This document shows, one piece after another, positions 1 through 9,511 of a stretch of 64,000 nucleotides of DNA (its first letter is position 1; the number at the start of each line of letters is the position of its first letter). Origin of the DNA: Candidatus Paraluminiphilus aquimaris (GTDB lineage: Bacteria > Pseudomonadota > Gammaproteobacteria > Pseudomonadales > Halieaceae); the NCBI RefSeq assembly GCF_026230195.1, contig NZ_CP036501.1:62001-126000 (forward strand). The letters are read 5' to 3'. The notes beneath the pieces were generated by a model that was given only the letters and a program-made list of their open reading frames with translations, was not told the origin of the DNA and searched no databases. A program made the position numbers and the translations under genes.

Positions 1-241
1 CAGTTCGTAAAAAACCAGCCGCTTTGTCTAAGACGCGGGTAACATCGGTAGCCGCCTCAGCGCTTTCAACACCTAGCTTGGTGTAATACACCTTGGCGTA
101 GCGTAGATCGCGACTAACGTCGACCGCAGTAATGTTCACAAACTCTGCACGCGGATCACGAACGCTATGCAACAGGAGCTTTGCAAGCTCCTGTTGAAGG
201 TAATCGGCGACGCGCTCTGTGCGACTGAATTCTTGTGGCAA
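1..241 (-). CDS. rbfA: Ribosome-binding factor A, N-terminal part (cut by window edge)
   Basis: RbfA is a KH-like protein that binds the 30S subunit and helps 16S rRNA 5'-end maturation and cold growth. The first 80 codons are visible and begin MPQEFSRTERVADYLQQEL, typical of RbfA. They include the conserved stretch VRDPRAEFVNIT and a following DVSRDLRYAKVYY. The start appears to be TTG at 239-241, because no ATG or GTG lies in frame between it and the infB stop; a GGTAA-type Shine-Dalgarno lies just upstream. It is 16 bases downstream of infB in the same direction, the usual infB-rbfA order. The 3' part lies outside the window. Confidence 0.9.
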   Translation of the reverse strand, partial: MPQEFSRTERVADYLQQELAKLLLHSVRDPRAEFVNITAVDVSRDLRYAKVYYTKLGVESAEAATDVTRVLDKAAGFLRT

Positions 242-257
242 ACCGTTACCTACTTAC

Positions 258-2966
258 CTACAAAGAGCGAGCAACTTCATTAACGTCAAATACTTCGATG
301 AGATCACCCACCTTGACGTCCGTGTAGTTCTTCACACCGATACCGCATTCCGTACCATTACGCACCTCGTTCGCATCGTCTTTGAAGCGGCGCAACGACT
401 CTAGCTCACCCTCGTAAATCACAATGCTGTCACGCAATACGCGAATAGGCTTGGAACGGAAAACCGTTCCCTCGGTCACCATACAACCGGCGATTAACCC
501 AAACTTTGGCGATCGGAATACGTCACGCACTTCGGCAATACCCACGATTTCTTCGCGAAGCTCAGGCGAAAGCATGCCTGAGAGCGCAGCCTTAACGTCA
601 TCGATAATGTCGTAAATAACGTTGTAGTAACGAACTTCGACACCCTCATTCTCCGCCATACTCCGAGCCTTCGTATCGGCGCGTGTATTAAAGCCAAAAA
701 TCACCGCGTTACTGGTCATCGCGAGCGAAACATCTGTCTCGGTAATACCGCCGACGCCGCCGGCAACCACATTGACCTTGACCTCGTCGTTGCCCAGGTC
801 AGAAAGCGACGATTGGAGTGCCTCCAACGAGCCGCGAACATCAGCCTTAATAACGACATTCAGGGTTTGAACCTCTCCAGCCGTCATCGTTTCAAACATG
901 GAGTCCAATTTGGCCGCCTGCTGCCGCGCTATTTTGCTAGAACGCTGCTTTTCTTGTCGGAAATCGGCAATTTCACGAGCGCGCTTTTCGCTCTCAACGG
1001 CTACAAAGGGATCACCCGCATCGGGCGTGCCATCGAGGCCCAAAATCTCCACAGGAATACTCGGGCCAGCCACTTTTATTGGCTGCCCGTTCTCATCGAG
1101 CATGGCTCTGACGCGACCGTACTGAAGTCCTGCTAAGACAATATCGCCCTGGTTGAGCGTGCCCTGCTGAACTAATAACGAGGCCACGGGACCACGACCG
1201 CGATCCAGACGTGACTCAATTACAAGTCCGTTTGCGGGAACATCTGCCGGGGCTTTCAGCTCAAGCAACTCTGACTGCAGCAGCAAAGCTTCAAGCAGCG
1301 TATCAATACCCTCGCCTGTGTGCGCAGAGACAGGAATGAACTGCGTATCGCCACCCCAATCTTCAGGAATCACTTCCTTGGCGGACAACTCATTTTTGAC
1401 GCGATCTGGATCGGCGCCCTCTTTATCCATTTTGTTGATCGCAACGACCAATGGCACACCGGCAGCCCGAGCGTGCTGAACTGCTTCTTCGGTCTGCGGC
1501 ATGACTCCGTCATCTGCCGCAACGACCAAAACCACAATATCGGTCGACTTTGCACCGCGAGCACGCATGGCGGTAAACGCCGCGTGACCCGGTGTATCGA
1601 GGAAGGTGATCATCCCCATATCAGTCTTCACGTGGTAAGCACCAATGTGCTGGGTAATACCGCCCGCCTCGCCCACGGCAACACGTGAGCTTCTGATGTA
1701 ATCCAAAAGTGACGTCTTACCGTGGTCGACGTGACCCATCACGGTAACCACGGGCGCACGCAACTCTGGCGTACCCTCATGATTCGCCATGGTCTCTTCA
1801 AGCCGCTCTTCCAGCTCATCGTCTGACTTTAGCTTGATCCTATGGCCTAACTCCTCAACCACAAGGCTCGCTGTATCCTGATCGACCATTTGGTTGATGG
1901 TTGCCATGACACCAAGCTTCATGAGCTCCTTGATAACAACACCGGCTTTCACCGCCATCTGTTGCGAGAGATCGCCCACGCTGATGTTTTCTGGGAGCTC
2001 AACGTCGTAAACAATTTTCTCGGTTGGCTGCTCAAACGCATGCTGATTTTGGTCGTCACCCGAACGTCTGCGCTTTCCGCCGCGCCCGCGACCTCTTCCA
2101 GACTCGGCCGCCTCAATATCACTGAGCGACAAATTATGGCCACGCTGCTTACCACGGGCACCCGACATATTTGACCGGTCAAGTCGTCCCCGACCAGGCT
2201 TGCCACGGCGGCTATCGTCGTTATCACGTCCACCGGCGGGCTTGGGTGCGTCATGAAGCCGCTTAGGCCGCTTATCCCCCTGCGTTGCAGCTACCTTCTC
2301 AGCCGTGGCGGCCTTTTGTGCTGCTTCTTGCTCGGCCTTCTTACGCTCTTCATCAGCCTTGCGCGTAGCAACCGCCTCGTCCATTTTGCGTTGCCGCTCT
2401 TCTTCCTCGGCACGCCTACGGGCTGCAGCACGCTGGCGAAGAACTTCAGGGTCAAGATTACGAGGGTCTTCCTCTGGCTCGGGTTCGGGTTGAACCTCCA
2501 CCTCGGGTGCGGCTGCCACTTCCTCAACAACCGGCTCCTCTACAATGGGCTCCGGATCTGGCGTGGGCTCTTCAACCACTGGCGAGATAGGTTCTGGCGT
2601 CGCCGTCACTTCGGCGTCGGCAACCGCGTCTGACTCAACTGACTCAAGCTCAGCTGTCTCTTCAATTTCTGGCCGCTTCACGTAAGTGCGCTTTTTGCGC
2701 ACTTCGACGTTAACTGTCCGCTTACCGGAGCTTCCACCTGTCTTGAGCGTGCTAACTGACTTGCGCTTCAGCGTAATTTTTCTCGGCGCCTCTTCATCAC
2801 TGCCGTGGCTTCGCTTCAAATGCGAGAGCAGTGTGCGCTTATCATCGTCCGATACCGTTTCATCGGCCTTTTTGTGGGGCAAACCCGCGTCCTTCATCTG
2901 CGACAGCAGTTTCGCCGCATCGGTACCCACGGTTTTTGCCAACTGCTCTACGGTTACTTCAGCCAT
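258..2966 (-). CDS. infB: Translation initiation factor IF-2
   Basis: IF-2 is the GTPase that delivers initiator tRNA to the 30S subunit and promotes subunit joining. The 902-residue protein has the N-terminal IF2_N domain ([20 protein letters not shown]), a long charged Pro/Glu/Arg-rich linker (about residues 60-310), and a second IF2_N-like segment. The G domain starts near residue 409, with G1 [10 protein letters not shown]3 DTPGHAAF and G4 NKMDK. Beta-barrel domains and the C-terminal fMet-tRNA-binding domain follow. Length is normal for gammaproteobacterial IF2-alpha (E. coli 890). ATG start with a GAGAG-type ribosome site. It lies 55 bases downstream of nusA. Internal starts for shorter isoforms may exist but were not resolved. 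Confidence 0.98.
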   Translation of the reverse strand: MAEVTVEQLAKTVGTDAAKLLSQMKDAGLPHKKADETVSDDDKRTLLSHLKRSHGSDEEAPRKITLKRKSVSTLKTGGSSGKRTVNVEVRKKRTYVKRPEIEETAELESVESDAVADAEVTATPEPISPVVEEPTPDPEPIVEEPVVEEVAAAPEVEVQPEPEPEEDPRNLDPEVLRQRAAARRRAEEEERQRKMDEAVATRKADEERKKAEQEAAQKAATAEKVAATQGDKRPKRLHDAPKPAGGRDNDDSRRGKPGRGRLDRSNMSGARGKQRGHNLSLSDIEAAESGRGRGRGGKRRRSGDDQNQHAFEQPTEKIVYDVELPENISVGDLSQQMAVKAGVVIKELMKLGVMATINQMVDQDTASLVVEELGHRIKLKSDDELEERLEETMANHEGTPELRAPVVTVMGHVDHGKTSLLDYIRSSRVAVGEAGGITQHIGAYHVKTDMGMITFLDTPGHAAFTAMRARGAKSTDIVVLVVAADDGVMPQTEEAVQHARAAGVPLVVAINKMDKEGADPDRVKNELSAKEVIPEDWGGDTQFIPVSAHTGEGIDTLLEALLLQSELLELKAPADVPANGLVIESRLDRGRGPVASLLVQQGTLNQGDIVLAGLQYGRVRAMLDENGQPIKVAGPSIPVEILGLDGTPDAGDPFVAVESEKRAREIADFRQEKQRSSKIARQQAAKLDSMFETMTAGEVQTLNVVIKADVRGSLEALQSSLSDLGNDEVKVNVVAGGVGGITETDVSLAMTSNAVIFGFNTRADTKARSMAENEGVEVRYYNVIYDIIDDVKAALSGMLSPELREEIVGIAEVRDVFRSPKFGLIAGCMVTEGTVFRSKPIRVLRDSIVIYEGELESLRRFKDDANEVRNGTECGIGVKNYTDVKVGDLIEVFDVNEVARSL

Positions 2967-3021
2967 TTCGTTTCTCTCTAATCTCGCTGTTGATCGTCTA
3001 CCCTTCTGCTTTTGAAGTCAG

Positions 3022-4521
3022 TTAGGCAGTCTCTCCCTCTTCCGCAAACCACGGTTCGCGAGCAGTCATAATGAGCTCGGCCGCCCATTCCTCGGTCATG
3101 CCTTCAATCTCCATGAGCTCATCAACACTTTGCTCAGCAAGATCTTCCATCGTCACCACTTCCATACTGGCGAGGACGTAGGCGAGTTGCTTATCCATGC
3201 CGCGCATCTCGAGTAGATCCTGTGCAGGCTCGGTCGAACCTATCTCTTCTTCAGAGGCAATAGCCATCGTCAACAGAGCGTCCTTAGCGCGCGCACGGAG
3301 CTCTTCGGCGATATCCTCGTCGAAGCCTTCAATGTCTGCCATCTCCTCCAAGGGGACGTAAGCCACTTCCTCAACCGTTGTAAACCCTTCTTCCACAAGA
3401 ACACCTGCAACGTCTTCATCGACGTCCAGTGCTTTCATGAAGGTTTCCATCACCTCTCCTGCCTCGGCTTCTTGCTTTTCAATCGCCTCATCAGTGCTCA
3501 TGACGTTGATAGTCCAGCCCGTCAGATCAGATGCCAAACGGACATTCTGGCCCCCTCGCCCAATGGCTTGCGCAAGGTTATCTTCGGCGACTGCAACCTC
3601 CATGGTATTGCTGTCTTCATCAACAACAATAGACTCCACTTCGGCCGGAGACATCGCGTTAATGACGAGCTGCGCAGGGTTGTCGTCCCACAATATGATG
3701 TCGACTCGCTCAGTGTCGAGCTCGTTTGATACAGCTTGAACACGAGAGCCTCGCATACCAACACAGGCACCAACGGGATCGATTCTCTGATCACCTGTCT
3801 TTACAGCAATCTTGGCCCGTGAGCCCGGATCGCGCGCAGCAGAACGAATTTGAATAACCCCTTCTGATATCTCAGGCACTTCAATCTTGAACAACTCGAT
3901 CAACATCTCTTTGCAAGCACGCGACATGATGAGCTGGGGGCCACGCGCTTCCTCGTTGATCTCGGTGAGTATTGCCCGAACTCTGTCATTCATACGAAAC
4001 GTTTCGCGGCCGACTAATTCTGAGCGCGGCAATAGGCCCTCGGCATTGTTGCCGAGATCCAAAATTATATTGTCGCGGGTGACTTTTTTGACGGTACCGG
4101 CCAGCAGCTCACCGAGACGGTCTTTGTACTGGTCAACCACCTGAGCACGCTCGGCTTCACGGACGCGCTGAACAATTACTTGCTTAGCCGTTTGCGCCGC
4201 GATACGACCAAAGCCTACGTTGTCGATCACCTCTTCATGCACATCACCAGGCACCAAGGACTCATCGACTTCGATCGCTTCCTCTGTGGTGAACTGAGTA
4301 CCGAGTAATGCCAGCTCAGTGTCAGGAACCACTAGCCACTTGCGCTTTGTTACGTAATCGCCGGATGTTCGGTCAATTACCACCTCGATATCTGACTCTT
4401 CGTCGTACCGCTTTTTTGTCGCAGTAGCGAGTGCCAACTCAATCGCTTCAAAGATAATGTCTTCGGAAACGCCTTTTTCATTTGAAACGGCTTCGGCGAC
4501 CATCAAAATTTCTTTGTTCAT
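3022..4521 (-). CDS. nusA: Transcription termination/antitermination factor NusA
   Basis: NusA binds RNA polymerase and nascent RNA and modulates pausing, termination and antitermination. At 499 residues it matches the long gammaproteobacterial form. It has an N-terminal polymerase-binding domain ([19 protein letters not shown]), an S1 domain near 135-200 and KH1/KH2 ([29 protein letters not shown]). Two acidic C-terminal helix-hairpin-helix repeats end [16 protein letters not shown]. rimP ends three bases upstream, so the two are translationally close. In E. coli NusA feeds back on this operon, and the same arrangement here makes that plausible. Confidence 0.98.
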   Translation of the reverse strand: MNKEILMVAEAVSNEKGVSEDIIFEAIELALATATKKRYDEESDIEVVIDRTSGDYVTKRKWLVVPDTELALLGTQFTTEEAIEVDESLVPGDVHEEVIDNVGFGRIAAQTAKQVIVQRVREAERAQVVDQYKDRLGELLAGTVKKVTRDNIILDLGNNAEGLLPRSELVGRETFRMNDRVRAILTEINEEARGPQLIMSRACKEMLIELFKIEVPEISEGVIQIRSAARDPGSRAKIAVKTGDQRIDPVGACVGMRGSRVQAVSNELDTERVDIILWDDNPAQLVINAMSPAEVESIVVDEDSNTMEVAVAEDNLAQAIGRGGQNVRLASDLTGWTINVMSTDEAIEKQEAEAGEVMETFMKALDVDEDVAGVLVEEGFTTVEEVAYVPLEEMADIEGFDEDIAEELRARAKDALLTMAIASEEEIGSTEPAQDLLEMRGMDKQLAYVLASMEVVTMEDLAEQSVDELMEIEGMTEEWAAELIMTAREPWFAEEGETA

Positions 4522-4524
4522 TCC

Positions 4525-5097
4525 CTATGTCTCACTTTGATTGTCGAGGACTGCATCGCCCTCTTTAACGCTTTCATTTAATTCAGTTACGGCTGCAGGT
4601 CTAGCCCGCTCAATCCACTCTGCCGTCGGCTGCACACGAGCCCTATCGATACTATTTAGGGGTAGGAGGTATTCATGTTTGTCAACGCGGACAACAATAT
4701 CGTCGCCATCAAAACCCAAAAACCACCCTCTAAACTTTCTTCTTCCCTCGAAGGGAAATCGCAGCTTAACTTCCACAGGCTGCGCTTCATAATCCATGAA
4801 CTGCTCTCGCTTAAAGAGCAAGCGATCTATTCCCGGTGAAGACACCTCCAAGGTGTACTCCCCGACGAATGGATCCTCTACATCCAACACACCCGCAAGA
4901 TGACGACTGACTGAAGCGCAGTCATCAACGGTGACACCCAACGCTTTATCGATGTAGACACGCAACGTGGGTCTGCGATTTGGGCTCAGCAACTCCAATC
5001 CCCACAGCTTGTACCCCAACATATCAACCGTTGGTTCAAGCAGTTTGAGCAATTGGCTCTCTTTACCACCCATCGTATTCATCGCCGTCCTCGGCAA
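4525..5097 (-). CDS. rimP: Ribosome maturation factor RimP
   Basis: RimP assists 30S assembly. The protein shows the family's N-terminal alpha/beta domain (LLEPTVDMLGYKLWGLELL and RPTLRVYIDK), the motif SPGIDRLLFKREQF, and a C-terminal SH3-like domain. The listed start gives 190 residues. The family usually begins a few residues before KESQLLKLLEP, so an in-frame ATG at 5082 or 5073 may be the real start. The C-terminus carries an extra acidic tail (about 25 residues) compared with E. coli RimP. First protein gene after tRNA-fMet, as in the E. coli metY-rimP-nusA-infB operon. Confidence 0.95.
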   Translation of the reverse strand: MPRTAMNTMGGKESQLLKLLEPTVDMLGYKLWGLELLSPNRRPTLRVYIDKALGVTVDDCASVSRHLAGVLDVEDPFVGEYTLEVSSPGIDRLLFKREQFMDYEAQPVEVKLRFPFEGRRKFRGWFLGFDGDDIVVRVDKHEYLLPLNSIDRARVQPTAEWIERARPAAVTELNESVKEGDAVLDNQSET

Positions 5098-5108
5098 ATT
5101 TCAGACAC

Positions 5109-5132
5109 AAAAAAGGCCCAAACAAGGGGCCT
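5109..5132 (-). terminator. Hairpin terminator/attenuator between tRNA-fMet and rimP
   Basis: On the minus strand AGGCCC, a 7-base loop and GGGCCT are followed directly by six T (complement of 5109-5114). It sits after the tRNA 3' end and before rimP, so it would limit read-through from the strong tRNA promoter into rimP-nusA-infB. Confidence 0.8.
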
Positions 5133-5161
5133 CAAATGTAGCGCTAACCATCGCGCTATGT

Positions 5162-5238
<77 letters not shown>

Positions 5239-5323
5239 TCAAGTCTTTAATGCCCCTTGTATCGACGCCGGTATCGTCGAAGGCATTTAGACAGAACCCA
5301 CGGCCCTGTCATCAAGGTGCGGG

Positions 5324-5352
5324 AGTCTAGGGATTCAGCGCTACTGCGTCAA
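5324..5352 (-). promoter_or_regulatory. Sigma-70 promoter of tRNA-fMet/rimP/nusA/infB operon
   Basis: The minus strand reads TTGACG (complement of 5347-5352), a 17-base spacer and TAGACT (complement of 5324-5329). A C/G-rich discriminator (CCCGC) follows, the kind seen at stringently controlled stable-RNA promoters. The expected start is near 5317, about 80 bases before the tRNA. Called by eye against the consensus. Confidence 0.7.
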
Positions 5353-5574
5353 GTAACAAAGCCATAAAAGCGTCAGTAATTGGCTGGGTTGAACACCTTA
5401 AGCACTTTTGGTCTCGGCCTGGTTCGAGGACACCCTAAGGCGGTATGAAACGCAGGGTTAGCTTTCAGCCCTTTCTGAACTGCCTACGCAGTGCGTCCCT
5501 TCTTTTTGAGCTCATTGCTCGTCGGTATGCCCTGGGCCATCTGTAGCGTCTTGCGGCTTTATATTTGCCTAGCC
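5353..5574. other. Intergenic stretch upstream of tRNA-fMet promoter
   Basis: Together with the tRNA leader this forms a gap of over 300 bases between the tRNA and the peptidase gene. Apart from the promoter at 5324-5352 I see only a short hairpin at 5479-5492 (ACTGC/GCAGT, 4-base loop). I see no terminator for the peptidase gene, no RNA gene, and no open frame with a credible start. Confidence 0.5.
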
Positions 5575-6570
5575 TTACCAATCCTTGGAAGCGACAACAC
5601 CGAGCATGGATTCAGCGGCCTTGACACCATCTATGATCGCCAGCTCAAGCGCTTTTGCTGCAGCGACACCGATCGAATTAAGGCTTTTACCCGATGCGGG
5701 CGAACTGTCCTCGCTCGAGCCCTCAAAACCCGTCGAAACGGCAAAAACTGTATCCCCATCAAATTGGGTATGAACAGGTCGAATCGCTCGTGCGAGACCG
5801 TCGTGCGCCATTTCAGCCACTTTTTTAAGTTCCGACTTCGTAAGCGTCGCGTCGGTCGCCACGATCCCTATTGTTGTGTTAGTCGCAATGGGCCCTTCAC
5901 GGTCCAACATGCCCATCGCCAGATCAACCGCAGATTGGTACTCACCTGCCCTCGAACTGCGCACACCAGCAACAACCGCGCCTGAACGACTATCCACGAT
6001 TTCACCTACAGCGTTTACCGCCACCAACGCGGCAACCCTCGTTCCATTCGGTAAGACAATCACTGCACTGCCGAGCCCACCCTTCGTGACCAAATCTGGG
6101 CCGCCCAATTTACCCACTGTCGCGCCTGTACCGGCGCCTATATTCCCCGACTGGACGGGTTGCGACGAAGCGGTCGTAACGGCTTCTTTCCCCCAGTCGG
6201 CACTAGGCCGCACACCCGGGGAACCGATAGCCAAATCAAAAAGCACCGCAGCGGGCACAATCGGCACGACAACGCCCGGCATGACCTCCAACCCCTGCCC
6301 TTGGGCCTCGAGAACCGCCATAACGCCCGACGCCGCATCCAGTCCATAGGCACTTCCGCCCGTCAGAACAATCGCGTGGACTTTATCGACCAAGTTACCA
6401 GGATCAAGCAAGTCGGTCTCACGCGTACCGGGTGCAGCACCCTGAACCGAGACCGCGGCGGTCGCACCCTCTCCTGCAAAACGAACGACCGTCACGCCTG
6501 TCGCGTTTTGGGCATCGGTAACGTGGCCTACGGTTACGCCGTCAATCGCGGTAATGGTGCTATTTTCCAT
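5575..6570 (-). CDS. P1 family peptidase (DmpA/BapA-like aminopeptidase)
   Basis: Members of this N-terminal-nucleophile family are made as one chain that cleaves itself into alpha and beta subunits, and they release N-terminal L- or D-residues or beta-amino acids. The 331-residue protein begins MENSTITAIDGVTVGHVTD. It carries LTGGSAYGLDAASGVM (the GGSxxGLdaa signature) and NTTIGIVATDATLTKSEL, where the second Thr of NTT is the probable cleavage point and nucleophile. No signal peptide, so cytoplasmic. It stands alone beside the corrinoid/betaine block and may act on a small amide or peptide; the substrate cannot be read from the sequence. ATG start. Confidence 0.88.
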   Translation of the reverse strand: MENSTITAIDGVTVGHVTDAQNATGVTVVRFAGEGATAAVSVQGAAPGTRETDLLDPGNLVDKVHAIVLTGGSAYGLDAASGVMAVLEAQGQGLEVMPGVVVPIVPAAVLFDLAIGSPGVRPSADWGKEAVTTASSQPVQSGNIGAGTGATVGKLGGPDLVTKGGLGSAVIVLPNGTRVAALVAVNAVGEIVDSRSGAVVAGVRSSRAGEYQSAVDLAMGMLDREGPIATNTTIGIVATDATLTKSELKKVAEMAHDGLARAIRPVHTQFDGDTVFAVSTGFEGSSEDSSPASGKSLNSIGVAAAKALELAIIDGVKAAESMLGVVASKDW

Positions 6571-6878
6571 GGTCTTTACACCCTTTTGCTAACCTGCCTA
6601 ATTTATTTTTCTTAAAAATAATGTGCGTGGCTATGGCAATGCACTACCCGTATTTCTAGGGCCGACACCAACACCAGAAATGTACGTTTTGGGCCCTATC
6701 CACCCTTAATATACCGCCGTGTGAAACGTCCCAAAGGCCACTCGGTAACACGTCAGGGGTAGACGTGAATTCATGCGTAAAAAGTACCTGTAAATCGGTC
6801 TGAATTCTATTTCGTTTCCCGCAATCAACGAATACACTCGCCACTTTTATAACAATAAGCTTGCCAGAGGAGACGTTC
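6571..6878. other. Divergent intergenic region, peptidase / FAD-GcvT gene
   Basis: About 308 bases between two divergent starts. A TACACT at 6833-6838 could be a -10 for the plus-strand gene, but no convincing -35 lies 16-18 bases upstream. The Shine-Dalgarno AGAGGAGA is at 6866-6873. No palindromic operator, riboswitch or sigma-54 site was recognised. Confidence 0.4.
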
Positions 6879-9449
6879 ATGGCAGACCTACCAAAACATG
6901 CACGAGTCGTAGTTGTGGGCCAAGGCGGTATCGTTGGCGCATCGGTTGTTCACCACCTGATAGAAGAGGGATGGGACGACATAGTCGGACTCGAAAAGTC
7001 AGCGATTCCAACCGATATTGGTTCAACATCTCACGCCTCTGATTTTTGCTACATGACGTCTCATGACAAGCTCAATGTAGAAATCACCAACTACAGCAGA
7101 GAGTTCTATGCCAAGCGCGGTAACTACATCAAGACGGGCGGTCTTGAAGTAGCGCGTAAAGACGATGACGAGCGCATGTTGGAACTCATTCGCAAGGTAG
7201 GTTCGGGAAAAGCATTTGGTACAAATGCCTACATGATCTCGGCAGCGGAGGCGAAAGAGAAGTTCCCTCTGTTAGAAGAAGATCAAATTCAAGGCGCTAT
7301 GTGGGACCCCGATGCGGGCCTCGTCACGCCTCGGTCGCAGAAGGTGGCCGGCGATTTGGTCGATGAGGCCGTCGCCTCCGGTAAGCTCAAGGCATTTGCC
7401 TACACGCCAGCGACTAAACTCATTGTTGAAGATGGCGTGATCAAGGCAGTAGAAACGCATAAAGGCACCATCACGGCCGATTACGTTGTTCTTTGTGTGG
7501 GCATCTGGGGAAACCTTGTTTCGCAGACGGCGGGTGTAAAACTCCCGTTGATGCCGCTAGAGCACCCGCTCTTATTCTTTGGACCTTGGGATCACCTCGA
7601 AGGCACGGGCAAAGATATCGTCTACCCACTCATGCGCGATCAAGGCAACTCTGCTTACGTTCGCGATACTGGCGATCCCACAACACCTGAAGGTGGATTA
7701 CTCGAGTGGGGCTACTACGAGCCCTTTGACCCGCGGCTAGTAGACCCAACGGATATTGCGGAGCCCGGAGAGGCGCGACTTTCACCCTCAATGCGTGACA
7801 TGACGCTTGACCAGGTAATGGAGGCGTTTGAGCGCGCAATTGAGCTCACTCCTGTTCTTGGAGAATTGGGATGGGAAGAGCGTCGGTCTTTCAATGGCCT
7901 TTTGTCCATTACACCCGATAGCAGCTCCATCATTGGCGAATCAACCGAGGTGAAAAATCTCTGGTTGTGCGAAGCCGTTTGGGTAAAAGAAGGTCCGGGC
8001 GCCGGAAAGTTACTTGCAGAATGGATGACACACGGGCGTACCAAGCAAGATATCCATAGTGTGGATTCTGCACGTCACTACCCGATACAAAAAGGTGATG
8101 ACTACGTCCGCAGCCGCTGCTACGAGTCAGCACAGAAGATCTACACTCCTGCGGTTCATCCTCGCGAGCCTTTTGCTACCTCACGAGGCATGCGCGTAAG
8201 CCCGTTCTATGAGCGCGAAGTTGCCTTAGGTGGATACTTTATGGAGGTTGCCGGGTGGGAACGTGCTCACGGTTATGCCGCCAACGAGGCAACACTGCTC
8301 GAAAAATACAGAGATCAAGTGCCGGTTCGTGAAGCAGAATGGGACAACCGCCACTTCTGGGAGGTCTCGAACGCCGAGCAGCTTGCTATGAGCGATAGCG
8401 TTGGCATGATCAATCTGTCGCACTTTGCCATCTTCGATGTTGAAGGCTCGGATGCCGAAGCACTTATGGAGTATTTGTCGGTAGCTAAAGTGGGGGCCGA
8501 TACGGCTATTGGAAAAGGTGTTTACACCCACTTCCTTGATCATGAGGGGGGTATTCGCTCCGACCTCACTGTCATCCGACTGACAGAGGATTGCTTCCGC
8601 GTCGTCTGCGGTGGCGATACAGGTCATCGCGACTACATCTGGATGCGTGACATGAGTGACCGGAAAGGTTTCCCGAACGTCACGTTCCATGACCGCAGCG
8701 AAGACCTTGCAACATTGGGTCTTTGGGGACCCGACGCGCGGACCACGCTCGCCAAGCTCATGGATGACCCCGATAGCATTTCCAATGAGGCCTTCCCTTT
8801 CGCGACTACCAAGGAGATTACAGTCTGCGGTGTGAAGGTTTGGGCATTCCGAATCAGCTATGTTGGTGAGCAGGGTTGGGAGCTCTATTTCCCCTTCTCG
8901 GATGGCTTGGCCATTTGGGACGCGCTCTTTGACCTCGGTGTAACGCCTGTGGGTATCGAGACCTATGCAAACAGTCGACGGCTGGAAAAGAGCCTTAGAC
9001 TGCAAAATGCCGACCTCGAAACCGAGTACAACCTCTACGAGGCAGGACTTGCCCGTCCCAAAGTAAAAGCGGCGGACTTCCACGGCAAAGAAGCATACGT
9101 TCAACAACGCGAACTCGAGCAGCAGGCAGCTTACCTCTGCACCTTGGAGCTTGGGGACACAACCGACAGTAATGGCGTTGTTCGCTACCCAGTGGGCAAC
9201 TGGCCAATCCTCGACGTCGAGTCGAAAGAGGTGATCATTGACTCCCACGGTCGTCGCTCCTACACCACGAGCATGGCCTTTGGCCCGAGCTTGGGCGTCA
9301 ACATCGCGATGGGTTATCTACCGGCCGACAAAGCTGTCGAGGGTGACACCGTTCTCATTGAGTACTTTGGTGACCAGTACGAAGCGAAGATAATGAAAGT
9401 CGGTTACGGCGCCTTATTGGACCCTACAAACGAGCGGCCAAAAAGCTAG
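6879..9449 (+). CDS. FAD-dependent oxidoreductase-GcvT fusion, dimethylglycine/sarcosine dehydrogenase-like
   Basis: Family members oxidise an N-methyl group of dimethylglycine or sarcosine and pass the one-carbon unit to tetrahydrofolate. Residues 1-430 form a DAO-type FAD domain: Rossmann motif VVVVGQGGIVGAS near 10-22, and GSTSHASDF with His52 at the position that covalently holds FAD in this family. From about 430 there is a FAO_M/GcvT aminomethyltransferase region (GYFMEVAGWERAHGYA; MINLSHFAIFDVEGSDAEALMEYL; AFRISYVGEQGWELYFP). Total 856 residues matches mammalian DMGDH (about 860). An upstream in-frame TTG at 6861 is less likely than this ATG, which has AGAGGAGA in front. Convergent with the corrinoid methyltransferase operon, which suggests sequential demethylation of betaine. 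The exact substrate is inference. Confidence 0.85.
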   Translation: MADLPKHARVVVVGQGGIVGASVVHHLIEEGWDDIVGLEKSAIPTDIGSTSHASDFCYMTSHDKLNVEITNYSREFYAKRGNYIKTGGLEVARKDDDERMLELIRKVGSGKAFGTNAYMISAAEAKEKFPLLEEDQIQGAMWDPDAGLVTPRSQKVAGDLVDEAVASGKLKAFAYTPATKLIVEDGVIKAVETHKGTITADYVVLCVGIWGNLVSQTAGVKLPLMPLEHPLLFFGPWDHLEGTGKDIVYPLMRDQGNSAYVRDTGDPTTPEGGLLEWGYYEPFDPRLVDPTDIAEPGEARLSPSMRDMTLDQVMEAFERAIELTPVLGELGWEERRSFNGLLSITPDSSSIIGESTEVKNLWLCEAVWVKEGPGAGKLLAEWMTHGRTKQDIHSVDSARHYPIQKGDDYVRSRCYESAQKIYTPAVHPREPFATSRGMRVSPFYEREVALGGYFMEVAGWERAHGYAANEATLLEKYRDQVPVREAEWDNRHFWEVSNAEQLAMSDSVGMINLSHFAIFDVEGSDAEALMEYLSVAKVGADTAIGKGVYTHFLDHEGGIRSDLTVIRLTEDCFRVVCGGDTGHRDYIWMRDMSDRKGFPNVTFHDRSEDLATLGLWGPDARTTLAKLMDDPDSISNEAFPFATTKEITVCGVKVWAFRISYVGEQGWELYFPFSDGLAIWDALFDLGVTPVGIETYANSRRLEKSLRLQNADLETEYNLYEAGLARPKVKAADFHGKEAYVQQRELEQQAAYLCTLELGDTTDSNGVVRYPVGNWPILDVESKEVIIDSHGRRSYTTSMAFGPSLGVNIAMGYLPADKAVEGDTVLIEYFGDQYEAKIMKVGYGALLDPTNERPKS

Positions 9450-9462
9450 CAAATCCGCTATC

Positions 9463-9490
9463 AAAAAAAAGGGGCCTTGCGCCCCTTTTT
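9463..9490. terminator. Bidirectional intrinsic terminator
   Basis: Eight A, GGGGC, a 5-base loop, GCCCC and five T. The hairpin lies between the convergent stops at 9449 and 9512 and has A/T runs on both sides, so it can serve both strands. Confidence 0.88.
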
Positions 9491-9511
9491 CACTTCTTAC
9501 GCTTATTCATT

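Noticed and set aside
5491-5985. 164-codon plus-strand frame over the end of the peptidase gene
   Set aside because: Antisense to a clear P1 peptidase, no ribosome site and no family features.
8226-9248. 340-codon minus-strand open frame
   Set aside because: Lies entirely inside the FAD-GcvT gene, and its product has no recognisable motif; a frame shadow of a high-GC coding region.
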